From contig CAKTVN010000018.1 in assembly GCA_934623545.1 (NCBI GenBank), forward strand, positions 1-13,629: a stretch of DNA of 13,629 nucleotides, written 5' to 3'. The position numbers were made by a program, and so were the translations under genes. Of the stretch, positions 1-6,722 are shown in pieces; position 1 is the first letter of the stretch; each line of letters starts with the position of its first letter. The notes beneath the pieces are model-generated. The model did not search any database, was not told the DNA's origin, and saw only the letters and a program-made list of their open reading frames with translations. The stretch comes from an uncultured Oscillospiraceae bacterium. Lineage in GTDB: Bacteria; Bacillota; Clostridia; Oscillospirales; Oscillospiraceae.

Positions 1-886
1 GGAAATACTGAAGTCCGCGGACGAAGCTGGTCCAGCCGTCGTTCAGCGCGTCGCGCATCTTTTCGCCGAAGGTGCGCTGGACGGACTTGGTCGGGGGGTA
101 GACCTCGACCTCCTGAAGGTAGATCGTGACGGTGGAATAGGCGATCTGGCGGTCGAGGTTGCGGAGACTCCGCTCGATCGACTCGATCTCATAGCGCACG
201 TCCGCGAGCCGCTCCTCCAGCGCGATGAGGCTCTCCACATCCTCAGATTTTTCGAGCATACTGAGCAGCCGCTCCTCCTGCGTGTTGAGCGAGGACAGCC
301 GCGCCTCATAGTCGGTGTACTGCGAGGTCACGTTTTCCGCATAGAGGTTCCGGCTCAGCACGTTTCCGAGCACGCCGGTCTGGCTCAGGAACTCCTTGAA
401 GCGGTCGGCAGGGACGCGGACGGTGTAGTCGGCATAGCGGTTGACGACGCGGGTCGTGCCGTCGTCGTTGTAGCGCACGTCGCCGGAGGTATCAGAGCGC
501 TCGACAAAGCCGCCGAAGCGCTCGACCGACGCCTCCAGCTCCGTGACGGAGGCGTCATAGTGCGTGGTCTGGATGGTGAGGTTCGCGGAGTAGATCATCT
601 TGTCCGCGAGCGAGGTGGGCTCCGCGCCGGTCACATCAGTTCCGTCCTCGGTGTTCTGCGCCTCGGAGTATTGGTCATAGTCCGTTGTGGCGAAGAATTC
701 CGGTTCGGAAGCCGCTTCGGCAGGCGCTTCGACATAGCCGGCGGAGTCGTAGCTGGTCTCCTCTGCTTTTGCGTCGGCGCTGGAGCTGTTCTGGGCGGGC
801 GCGGCGTACTTGGTGGAGGCGGCGCAGGCAGCGAGGCTTCCGGTCAGAAGCAGCAGCGCCAGAACGATCGCAAGAAGTTTTTTCAT
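1..886 (-). CDS. DUF4349 domain lipoprotein (C-terminus cut by window edge)
   Basis: Reading the minus strand from an ATG at 886 gives 295 codons with no stop before the window edge. The N-terminus is a lipoprotein signal: MKK, a leucine-rich core (residues 4-15), and lipobox LAAC with the lipidated Cys at residue 21. A low-complexity Ser/Ala/Glu linker runs to about residue 90. The DUF4349 region follows: a strand-rich part (about 98-160, with ERFGGFVERS) and a heptad-like charged helix (about 190-250, with YTDYEARLSSL and RLADVRYEIESIERSL), then a strand ending in STVTIYL. Family members usually end with a transmembrane helix, which would lie outside the window. The start is fixed by AGGAG at 896-900, nine bases upstream. 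It lies 88 bp downstream of the SSB-like gene on the same strand, so co-transcription is possible. The predicted location is the outer face of the membrane; the function of the family is not established. Confidence 0.88.
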   Translation of the reverse strand, partial: MKKLLAIVLALLLLTGSLAACAASTKYAAPAQNSSSADAKAEETSYDSAGYVEAPAEAASEPEFFATTDYDQYSEAQNTEDGTDVTGAEPTSLADKMIYSANLTIQTTHYDASVTELEASVERFGGFVERSDTSGDVRYNDDGTTRVVNRYADYTVRVPADRFKEFLSQTGVLGNVLSRNLYAENVTSQYTDYEARLSSLNTQEERLLSMLEKSEDVESLIALEERLADVRYEIESIERSLRNLDRQIAYSTVTIYLQEVEVYPPTKSVQRTFGEKMRDALNDGWTSFVRGLQYF

Positions 887-974
887 TGGTATTTTCTCCT
901 TTCTGTTTCTTCTATACTAAAAGACGAGATTTTTCCGTGTTGGTTGCAGGAAGGAGAGAAGAATTTTTCCGGGT

Positions 975-1598
975 TCAGCAGAGGGCGAACGCTTCGTCGA
1001 AGACCTCCTCTGCGGTCGTGACGGAGACCTCATAGGCGGTGCGCTTTTCGTTTCCGTCGGGAAGGACCTTGATGTAGTCGCGGCTTTGCAGCCGACCGTT
1101 CAGATGGATGCGCGCGCCGATCGGGAGCTGCGAAAGCTCCTGCGCGGTCCTGCCCCAGAGAATACAGGGAAGATAGTCTGTCCGGTGATAGAGCCGGTTG
1201 ACGGCGAGCATCACGTCGCAGATCTCGCGCCCGAGCGGCGTGCGGCGGTAGACCGGCTCCTTGCAGATCGCGCCGGTCAGCTCCACAATGTTTTCGGGCG
1301 CTTCGTCCGAGGTCGTCAGCGCGGAGGCATAGACGGAGATGACGAGCCGCCGACCAGTGGCGGCGCGGCTGTTGAAGGAGCGGAGCTGACCGCTGACCTC
1401 GATGCGTGCGCCCTGAAACAGGTCCATGGCGTCGAGCACGTCCTCCGCCGCGACGACCGGGAGGATATCCGCTGTGCCGGACAGGCGCTCGACCTCGAGC
1501 GCAAAGCGGTAAAATTTCCGGCTGTGATTTTCATGAGAGAACTCCGGCAGCCCCATCAGGGTGCCGCGCAGGATAACACGGTTGGCTGTATGTTCCAT
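975..1598 (-). CDS. Double OB-fold single-stranded DNA-binding protein (SSB-like)
   Basis: This 207-residue protein reads as two successive OB folds. OB1 is about residues 5-95 (NRVILRGTLMGLPEF at the start, GARIEVSGQLRSFNSR in the middle, GRRLVISVYA at the end). OB2 is about 103-202 (NIVELTGAICKEPVYRRTPLG, then CDVMLAVNRLYHRTDYLPC, GARIHLNGRLQSRDY, TAYEVSV). The second half is the better match to classical SSB: the order 'parental strand, PLG turn, AVNR, W-G-R-T-A, G-x-x-L-x-G-R-L-Q-S-R-D-Y' is SSB-like. Classical SSBs have one OB fold and an acidic C-terminal tail that recruits repair proteins; here the tail ends DEAFALC, so the usual acidic/Pro-Phe tip is missing. The start has GAGGTGG at 1603-1609, five bases upstream. 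It lies 76 bp after the ygiQ-like gene on the same strand. It probably binds ssDNA as a pseudo-duplicated subunit, but which process it serves cannot be told. Confidence 0.85.
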   Translation of the reverse strand: MEHTANRVILRGTLMGLPEFSHENHSRKFYRFALEVERLSGTADILPVVAAEDVLDAMDLFQGARIEVSGQLRSFNSRAATGRRLVISVYASALTTSDEAPENIVELTGAICKEPVYRRTPLGREICDVMLAVNRLYHRTDYLPCILWGRTAQELSQLPIGARIHLNGRLQSRDYIKVLPDGNEKRTAYEVSVTTAEEVFDEAFALC

Positions 1599-1674
1599 TC
1601 TTCCACCTCATTTAGTTCGTATGGGAAACTATATGAGACGGTCTGCGGAAATAGTACAGCCCTCCGGGACGCGC

Positions 1675-3570
1675 TCAGCGGAGCTTTTTGCCGCGCGGGC
1701 ACGGCTTTGGCGCGGGATGGGCGGGCGCGTTCGGCGCGTTTTTTTTGCCGCGTGCGGGCGAAGCGGAGCGCTTCGGCGGATAGGGACGGATGAGGCACTG
1801 CGGCGTAAAGCCGATCAGATCGGTCCGTCCCGTCTTGACGAGCGCCTCCTTGACGAGGGCGTAGTTTTCGGGGCTGCGGTACTGCATCAGCGCCCGCTGC
1901 ATCGCCTTTTCGTGCGGATTTTTCGGGACGTAGACCTTTTCCATCGTGCGCGGGTCCAGCCCGGTATAGTACATGACGGTCGAGAGGGTGGAGGGGGTCG
2001 GATAGAAGTCCTGCACCTGCTCGGGATTGTGCCCGGTGTCGCGCAGATATTCCGCGAGCGTGACCGCATCGCGGAGCGTACAGCCGGGATGCGAGGACAT
2101 GAGATAGGGCACGACGAACTGCTTCATGTGCTCCTGCTCGTTGATTTTTTTATATTTCTCCAGAAAGCGGAGATAGACCGCGTGGCGGGGCTTTCCCATC
2201 TTGTCGAGCACATGGTCGGAGACGTGCTCCGGCGCGACCTTGAGCTGCCCGGAGATGTGATAGCGCACGAGCTCACGGAAAAATGTGTCCGAAGGGTCTG
2301 CAAGCAGGTAGTCGAAGCGGATGCCGCTGCGAATGAAGACCTTTTTGACGCCGGGGAGCTTTCGGAGCTTGCGCAGGAGCGCGACATAGTCGCTGTGGTC
2401 GGCGATCATGTTTTTGCACGGCGTCGGGAAGAGGCACTGCCGGTTCTGGCACGCGCCCTTCGTGAGCTGCTTTTTGCAGGCGGGCTGGCGGAAGTTTGCC
2501 GTCGGGCCGCCGACGTCGTGGATGTAGCCCTTGAAATCCGGCGCGTGCGTCATCTCATCCGCCTCGCGCAGAAGGGACTCGTGGCTGCGCGTCTGGATGA
2601 TCCTGCCCTGATGGAAGGTCAGCGCGCAGAAGCTGCACGCGCCGAAGCAGCCGCGGTTGGAGGCGAGGCTGAAGCGCACCTCCGCGATGGCGGGCACGCC
2701 GCCCGCCTTTTCATAGGACGGATGATACGTCCGGCAGTAGGGGAGAGCATAGACGCGGTCCATCTCCTCCTGCGACAGCGGCTTCTGCGGCGGATTCTGT
2801 ACGACGAACTCATGCGCGCCGTAGGGCTCGAGCAGGCGGCGGGCAGAGAAGGGGTCGGTGTTGCAGTACTGAAGATAGAAGCTTTCGGCGTACTTTTTGG
2901 GGTCCTCCGTCAGGCTCTGATAGTCCGGCAGGCGGAGATAGGTCAGGTTCGGGTCCGGCTCGCGCACGCGGAAGACCGTGCCGTCGATGTAGGTGATGTC
3001 ATGCACGTCCATTCCATCGTTGAGCGCGTCTGCGACCTCGACGATGCTGCGCTCGCCCATGCCGTAGAGCAGCAGGTCCGCCTGCGCGTCGAGCACGATG
3101 GAGCGGCGCATCCGGTCGGACCAGTAGTCGTAGTGCGCGAGACGGCGCAGGCTCGCCTCGATGCCGCCGATGATGATGGGCGTTTTTTTATAGGTCTGGC
3201 GGATGAGGTTGCAGTAGACGGTGACGGCGTAGTCCGGGCGCTTCCCCATGACGCCGCCGGGGGTAAAGGCGTCGGTCTGGCGATGCTTTTTGGAGACGGA
3301 ATAGTGGTTGACCATCGAGTCCATATTGCCCCCCGAGACCAGAAAGCCGAGGCGCGGCGCGCCGAGGACGGTCACGGAGCCGGGCTTTTTCCAGTCCGGC
3401 TGGGAGATGATGCCGACCTTGTAGCCCGCGCTTTCCAGCACGCGCGAGATGATGGCGTGGCCGAAGGAGGGATGGTCGACGTAGGCGTCGCCGATGATGT
3501 ACACAAAGTCGCACTGCGTCCAGCCGCGCGCGTCCATATCCTTTCTGCTGACGGGCAGAAATTCCGGCAT
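1675..3570 (-). CDS. YgiQ family radical SAM protein
   Basis: This 631-residue protein has the full YgiQ layout. The N-terminal Rossmann-like region is about residues 10-290 (PSFGHAIISRVLESAGYKVGIISQPDW, GGNMDSMVNHY, IIIGGIEASLRRLAHYDYWSD). The radical SAM core follows, about 295-530, with the cluster-binding CxxxCxxC at Cys308, Cys312 and Cys315 (RGCFGACSFCAL), then IRSGIRFDYLL and QLKVAPEHVSD. The family's C-terminal domain (DUF3362 type) is recognisable from QVQDFYPTPSTLSTVMYYTG near 518-537. Extra cysteines at 365-385 (CKKQ, CQNRQC, PTPCKN) could bind another metal. The last 35 residues are a basic Pro/Ala/Lys tail of low complexity. The start is set by AAGGAGGGG, 6-7 bases upstream. The real substrate of the family is not known. 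It probably has its own promoter, with TATAAT 76 bp upstream, and it starts the minus-strand group that includes the SSB-like and DUF4349 genes. Confidence 0.95.
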   Translation of the reverse strand: MPEFLPVSRKDMDARGWTQCDFVYIIGDAYVDHPSFGHAIISRVLESAGYKVGIISQPDWKKPGSVTVLGAPRLGFLVSGGNMDSMVNHYSVSKKHRQTDAFTPGGVMGKRPDYAVTVYCNLIRQTYKKTPIIIGGIEASLRRLAHYDYWSDRMRRSIVLDAQADLLLYGMGERSIVEVADALNDGMDVHDITYIDGTVFRVREPDPNLTYLRLPDYQSLTEDPKKYAESFYLQYCNTDPFSARRLLEPYGAHEFVVQNPPQKPLSQEEMDRVYALPYCRTYHPSYEKAGGVPAIAEVRFSLASNRGCFGACSFCALTFHQGRIIQTRSHESLLREADEMTHAPDFKGYIHDVGGPTANFRQPACKKQLTKGACQNRQCLFPTPCKNMIADHSDYVALLRKLRKLPGVKKVFIRSGIRFDYLLADPSDTFFRELVRYHISGQLKVAPEHVSDHVLDKMGKPRHAVYLRFLEKYKKINEQEHMKQFVVPYLMSSHPGCTLRDAVTLAEYLRDTGHNPEQVQDFYPTPSTLSTVMYYTGLDPRTMEKVYVPKNPHEKAMQRALMQYRSPENYALVKEALVKTGRTDLIGFTPQCLIRPYPPKRSASPARGKKNAPNAPAHPAPKPCPRGKKLR

Positions 3571-3645
3571 TTGTGCCCCTCCTTTCCGGTCCGGCGGCGC
3601 GGGAAGAGAAGGGCTGCGCCGGCGGATGCTTTTTTATTCAAAAAC

Positions 3646-3674
3646 ATTATAGCAGAGCGGGAAGGAAAAAGAAA
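3646..3674 (-). promoter_or_regulatory. Predicted promoter of the ygiQ-like gene
   Basis: The minus strand has a perfect TATAAT at 3646-3651, within GCTATAATG. The hexamer 17 bp upstream, TTTCTT at 3669-3674, is a poor -35 and overlaps the T-rich tail of the hairpin at 3674-3692. The distance to the start codon at 3570 is about 75 bp, leaving a leader of about 70 nt. Confidence 0.6.
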
Positions 3675-3692
3675 GAGGCGCGAAGCGCCTCT
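3663..3692 (-). terminator. Hairpin plus T-rich tail upstream of ygiQ
   Basis: Arms AGAGGCGC (3674-3681) and GCGCCTCT (3685-3692) pair perfectly around a GAA loop. On the minus strand the stem is followed by TTTCTTTTTCC, the form of a rho-independent terminator. It would insulate the ygiQ promoter from transcription entering through the repeat region. Confidence 0.55.
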
Positions 3693-3698
3693 GAAACG

Positions 3699-3717
3699 CC
3701 GCATCCGGAGGATGCGG
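3699..3717. repeat. 19-bp palindrome, first of four copies
   Basis: CCGCATCC, loop GGA, GGATGCGG. The same palindrome occurs at 4324-4342, 4394-4412 and 13065-13083. At 3699 and 13065 it is followed by the same GGAGGCTTTT, although what lies beyond differs, so this is a movable module and not part of one fixed repeat. Confidence 0.85.
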
Positions 3718-3726
3718 GAGGCTTTT

Positions 3727-4342
3727 CTGCGATTGCACCGCAGTGCCGCTTTTGCGGTGACACCGCAACTGTCGCTCCGCGGGCATACTTTTTTCTGTCT
3801 TGCCAGAAAAAAGTATGCAAAAAAGAGGCGCAGGACGCGAAATAGCGCTTACGCGCAGAAAAACGAGTCGTTACACACTGCGTATTATCGTTACACCGGC
3901 AGTCAAGGAACGCCCTTCGGGCGACCGTAGAATCGGGTTTCCTGAGCGCACGATACGCCTTGCGTATCGTTACGTGTGCGCCCGTTGAATATTTGACGTA
4001 TGGAAGTCGAAAGAGACGCAGAGTATTTCAACTACCTCGCCGGTCTATCAAATACGCATCTGCATCGCGTTTTTTTGTTAATTTGAAATTTGCTTTGCAC
4101 AAACCAAACTCCGGGAATGATCCAAGAAGGGGGCATCAGCCCTCTTCTTGGTCGTTTTAAGGGGGATTGCAAAGGGGGGAAATCGAAATCCCCCCTTTGC
4201 CATTCTTTCTTTCAACCGTCAACGGCGCTTTCTTTCTCATGCGAGAAAGAAAGCGGGGTTGAAACGTTCCCCGCGCACGCTGTGCGTGCGGATAAGGTGT
4301 CACCCTTCGGGTGACGGATCGCCCCGCATCCTCCGGATGCGG
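3727..4342 (+). repeat. Long structured intergenic repeat, copy A
   Basis: This segment matches the reverse complement of 13065-13629 (copy B) from 3774 onward, and its first 280 bases match 8376-8661 (copy C). Blocks that are identical or nearly so include GAACGCCCTTCGGGCG, ACCGTAGAATCGGGTTTCC, and a block around 3981-4009 containing GTTGAATATTTGACGTATGG. Hairpins seen in order: 3727-3743 (5 bp), 3752-3768 (7 bp, loop GAC), 3783-3818 (15 bp, loop TCTTGC), 3911-3923 region (CGCCC TTC GGGCG), 3950-3970 (9 bp, loop CTT), 4122-4151 (13 bp with one G-T), 4169-4200 (12 bp), 4226-4255 (13 bp), 4274-4290 (7 bp), 4299-4315 (7 bp). Frames through it are not conserved between copies, so it is judged non-coding. 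No transposase is present. Confidence 0.88.
3869..3896 (+). repeat. Period-20 direct repeat inside copy A
   Basis: CGTTACAC occurs at 3869-3876 and again at 3889-3896, exactly 20 bases apart. Copy B has the same pair at the same spacing. Copy C has CGTTCC at 8518 and 8538, also 20 apart, with both units changed in the same way. Confidence 0.7.
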
Positions 4343-4458
4343 TCCCCCGCGCCTGCGGCGCGGCTTGCGCCCTCGCGTGCGCGAAAAAACCTCCCGCATC
4401 CTCCGGATGCGGTCCCGCCGCGCCTGCGGCGCGGCGAATGTGCGCCCCTCCGGGGCGC
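4274..4458. repeat. Row of short perfect palindromes with 3-nt loops
   Basis: Seven palindromes follow each other: CGCACGC/TGT (4274-4290), GTCACCC/TTC (4299-4315), CCGCATCC/TCC (4324-4342), CCGCGCC/TGC (4347-4363), CCGCATCC/TCC again (4394-4412), CGCCGCGCC/TGC (4416-4436), and GCGCCCC/TCC (4442-4458). Each is given as left arm/loop, and the right arm is the exact complement. All loops are three bases. The first three lie within repeat copy A and the rest lie between it and the terminator of the P-II-like gene. Confidence 0.85.
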
Positions 4459-4459
4459 G

Positions 4460-4495
4460 AAAAGCGGATGGATTTTCGTCCATCCGCCCTTTTTT
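4460..4495. terminator. Bidirectional-looking terminator after the P-II-like gene
   Basis: Arms GCGGATGGA (4464-4472) and TCCATCCGC (4479-4487) surround a 6-nt loop. In the plus direction T6 follows at 4490-4495; in the minus direction only TTTT follows, at 4460-4463. It begins directly at the stop codon of the P-II-like gene, so it most likely ends the DUF1538/P-II operon. Confidence 0.65.
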
Positions 4496-5165
4496 ACTCT
4501 TCGTCAAACTGTCGCAGACCCACGACCTCCGAGATCGGAAGCGAGAAGCAGATCGCCCCCGCCTTCGTCTGCGCGCCGGCTTCGCGCGCGATGGCGCGCA
4601 TGATCTGCGCCTTCTGCGCGCCGGAGGCGACGATGTAGATCATGTCCTTTTCCTCCGCAAGCGAGACACCGAAGAATTTCGGTGCGCCGCCGTCGGCGGT
4701 GCCCTTCGCGTGCAGGACCGTTCCGCCGCGTGCGCCTGCCGAGCGCGCGGCGTCCATCACGGTGTCGGAATAGCCCTCATTGAGAATGACGACGATCAGC
4801 TCGTGTTCAAATTGCATTACCGGTACTCCTCCCTCCGGGGCTTTTCCGCCGGTCAGCGCGGCAAGCGCGCTCGCGCCGCCGACGCTCTTGACCGGGACAG
4901 CCATCATGATCCCGTTGCCGGGGATGTCGATGTACAGCTTCTGCTTGGCAAGACGCATCAGCCGGCGCATATCCTCCGCGCCGGTCACGGTCGTGACGAC
5001 CGCCTTTGCGCTGCTCTGTAAGTTATAAAGCGACAGCTGCTCGCTGGTCGCCGTGCCGCTTGCGAGATTGGTCATGACCAGAGGCAGCGCAAGCTCGCGG
5101 CAGAGCTCTACCAGCGTCTGCGACTTTTTCCGGTCGGTCACGCCGATCATATAATACAGCTCCAT
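4494..5165 (-). CDS. Tandem P-II-like protein paired with DUF1538 membrane protein
   Basis: This 223-residue protein has two ferredoxin-like, P-II-type halves. Half one is about residues 1-100 (ELYYMIGVTDRKKSQTLVELCRELALP, then VTTVTGAEDMRRLMRLAKQKLYIDIPGNGI). Half two is about 120-218 (HELIVVILNEGYSDTVMDAARSAGARGGTVLHAKG, then KDMIYIVASGAQKAQIMRAIAREAG, ending CFSLPISEVVGL), which follows the order of GlnB-type proteins. The region where GlnB has its long T-loop is short (GTADGGAPKFFGVSL) and has no uridylylation Tyr, so classical modification is unlikely. The ATG at 5165 is preferred over an in-frame GTG at 5180: it has GGAGG seven bases upstream, and it overlaps the stop of the upstream gene as TGATG, which indicates translational coupling. 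Inference: it senses a small ligand and controls the transporter beside it. The ligand is unknown. Confidence 0.85.
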   Translation of the reverse strand: MELYYMIGVTDRKKSQTLVELCRELALPLVMTNLASGTATSEQLSLYNLQSSAKAVVTTVTGAEDMRRLMRLAKQKLYIDIPGNGIMMAVPVKSVGGASALAALTGGKAPEGGVPVMQFEHELIVVILNEGYSDTVMDAARSAGARGGTVLHAKGTADGGAPKFFGVSLAEEKDMIYIVASGAQKAQIMRAIAREAGAQTKAGAICFSLPISEVVGLRQFDEE

Positions 5166-5179
5166 CACGCCACCTCCCA
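5165..5179 (-). promoter_or_regulatory. Ribosome site and TGATG coupling junction that fix the P-II start
   Basis: The last codons of the DUF1538 gene read GGGAGGTGGCGTGATG on the minus strand. GGAGG serves as the ribosome site, and the TGA stop and the next ATG share the A at 5165. The GTG at 5180 lies upstream of this site and has no ribosome site of its own. Confidence 0.8.
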
Positions 5180-6691
5180 CAGCTCGAGAATTTCTTCGTC
5201 CGCAGCGGTCTGCCCGGCGGGCTTGTGCCCGGCGCGGCGGCTCTTGACGACGTAGATCACGCCCATGATCTGCACCGTGATGAGCGGCATCATGGCGACC
5301 ATCGCGACCAGCCCGAACGCATCCGTCATCACGTTCCCGCCGAGCGCCGCGCTCGCGCCCATCGCGAACGGCAGCATGAACGTCGCCGTCAGCGGTCCGG
5401 AGGCGACGCCGCCGGAGTCGAACGCGATCGCCGTAAAGGTCGGCGGGACGAAGAACGCCAGCGCCAGCGCGATCACATAGCCCGGCAGCATGAAATACAG
5501 GATCGGAATGCCGGTCAGCACGCGCAGCATCGCCAGCCCGTTCGCCGCGGCGACGGCGATGGAAAGACTCATCCCCATCGCCTTTTCAGTGATGGCGCCC
5601 GCGCTCAGCTCGACGACCTGCTTGTTGAGCACATGGACCGCAGGCTCGGCGTTGATGATGAACCAGCCCATCAGCATCGACAGCGGTATGAGCAGATACC
5701 GCAGCCAGCCCTCCGACAGCGCGCCGCCCAGCACATAGCCCAGCGGCGAGAAGCCGACGTTCACGCCCGTCAGAAACAGCACCAGTCCCACATACGTCAG
5801 CGCCAGACCGACTAAAATTCGCTGGAAGGGGCGCTTTTTGATCTTCAGCGCGAAGATCTGGAACAGCAGGAAAAACACAAAGATCGGCAGCAACGCCACC
5901 GCGACCTCCGCCAGATAGGTCGGAAGCCCCGCGAGATAGTCCCCGCCGATGGCGCGGGTGCTCTCGTATTCGCGGATGAGGACCTCTGAGGCGGCGGAGC
6001 CGCTGTTGTCGTAGACGAAGCCGAGAATGAGGACCGATAGGATCGGTCCGATCGAGCACAGCGCCACGAGACCGAAGCTGTCAGACTTGGCGTTTTCGTC
6101 GCTTCGGATGGACGCAACGCCGACACCCAGCGCCATGATGAACGGCACGGTCATTGGACCGGTCGTCACGCCGCCGGAGTCAAACGCGACGGAGAGAAAG
6201 CTCTGCTCCGAGAGCGCCGCCAGCGTAAAAACGATGGCGTAGAACGCGATCAGCAGCCATTTCAGCGGGATCGCGAGCAGGATACGGAGCATACTCACCA
6301 TCAGAAACAGCCCAACGCCGACCGAGACCGTCACGATCAGCACCGTCGTATCGATCTCCGGTACGTTCTTCGCGAGCACCTGAAGGTCCGGCTCGGCGAT
6401 GGTGATGATGACGCCCAGCAGAAAGCTCAGCACCAGAATGATGCCCAGCTTGCGCGTGCGCGTCATGCGCGCGCCGATGTGGTTGCCGATCTGCGTCATG
6501 GACAGGTCCGCGCCGATGGTAAACAGCCCCATGCCCACGATGATCATCACCGACCCGATCAGAAACGACAGCATCAGCCCGCTGCTCACCGGCACCACGA
6601 ACAGCCCCAGCAGCGCGACGATCAGTGTGATCGGCAGCACGGACGCGACCGATTCGCGCATTTTTTCCGAGATCACATTGTCTTTCGGCAA
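5165..6691 (-). CDS. DUF1538 family multi-pass membrane protein (putative transporter)
   Basis: This 508-residue protein is very hydrophobic, with roughly 12 or more membrane segments. It consists of two homologous halves: AFDSGGVTTGP (residues 169-179) and AFDSGGVASGP (423-433); AEPDLQVL (99-106) and AEPAVHVL (348-355); SDSFGLVALCSIGP (203-216) and TDAFGLVAMVAMMP (456-469). The offset is 249-254 residues throughout, so it is an ancient internal duplication as in many transporters. The start is a TTG at 6691 (LPKDNVISEK) with AGGAGG at 6698-6703, six bases upstream. An open frame continues 84 codons further but crosses the promoter and ribosome site, so that part is not coding. Its stop overlaps the P-II-like gene. 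The family is annotated only as DUF1538; the substrate is unknown. A two-gene operon with a P-II-like partner suggests ligand-regulated transport (inference). Confidence 0.88.
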   Translation of the reverse strand: MPKDNVISEKMRESVASVLPITLIVALLGLFVVPVSSGLMLSFLIGSVMIIVGMGLFTIGADLSMTQIGNHIGARMTRTRKLGIILVLSFLLGVIITIAEPDLQVLAKNVPEIDTTVLIVTVSVGVGLFLMVSMLRILLAIPLKWLLIAFYAIVFTLAALSEQSFLSVAFDSGGVTTGPMTVPFIMALGVGVASIRSDENAKSDSFGLVALCSIGPILSVLILGFVYDNSGSAASEVLIREYESTRAIGGDYLAGLPTYLAEVAVALLPIFVFFLLFQIFALKIKKRPFQRILVGLALTYVGLVLFLTGVNVGFSPLGYVLGGALSEGWLRYLLIPLSMLMGWFIINAEPAVHVLNKQVVELSAGAITEKAMGMSLSIAVAAANGLAMLRVLTGIPILYFMLPGYVIALALAFFVPPTFTAIAFDSGGVASGPLTATFMLPFAMGASAALGGNVMTDAFGLVAMVAMMPLITVQIMGVIYVVKSRRAGHKPAGQTAADEEILELWEVA

Positions 6692-6697
6692 ATTGAT

Positions 6698-6703
6698 CCT
6701 CCT
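6698..6703 (-). promoter_or_regulatory. Ribosome site that fixes a TTG start for DUF1538
   Basis: Perfect AGGAGG on the minus strand, six bases before TTG at 6691. No ATG or GTG lies at a usable distance. Confidence 0.8.
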
Positions 6704-6722
6704 TTTTCTGTTTGATGCTACC

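Noticed and set aside
1561..3930. 789-codon open frame on the plus strand
   Set aside because: It lies opposite the ygiQ-like gene, whose protein matches its family in full. The plus-strand product is Arg/Ala/Val-rich with no recognisable motif, as expected for an antisense frame in GC-rich DNA.
3800..3988. Small frames inside the long repeats (also 3960-4160, 8401-8601, 8463-9044, 13229-13531, 13412-13603)
   Set aside because: Between copies the frames shift through indels while the nucleotide blocks and hairpins stay, so the conservation is not for protein.
3727..4342. Insertion sequence or integron attC site
   Set aside because: No transposase or integrase frame, no clear terminal inverted repeats or target duplications, and no cassette. 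GTTGAAT resembles an attC core by chance, but its partner site is not correct. A non-autonomous element is still possible.
3727..4458. CRISPR array
   Set aside because: The repeats are palindromes of differing sequence with no regular repeat-spacer spacing, and no cas gene is near.
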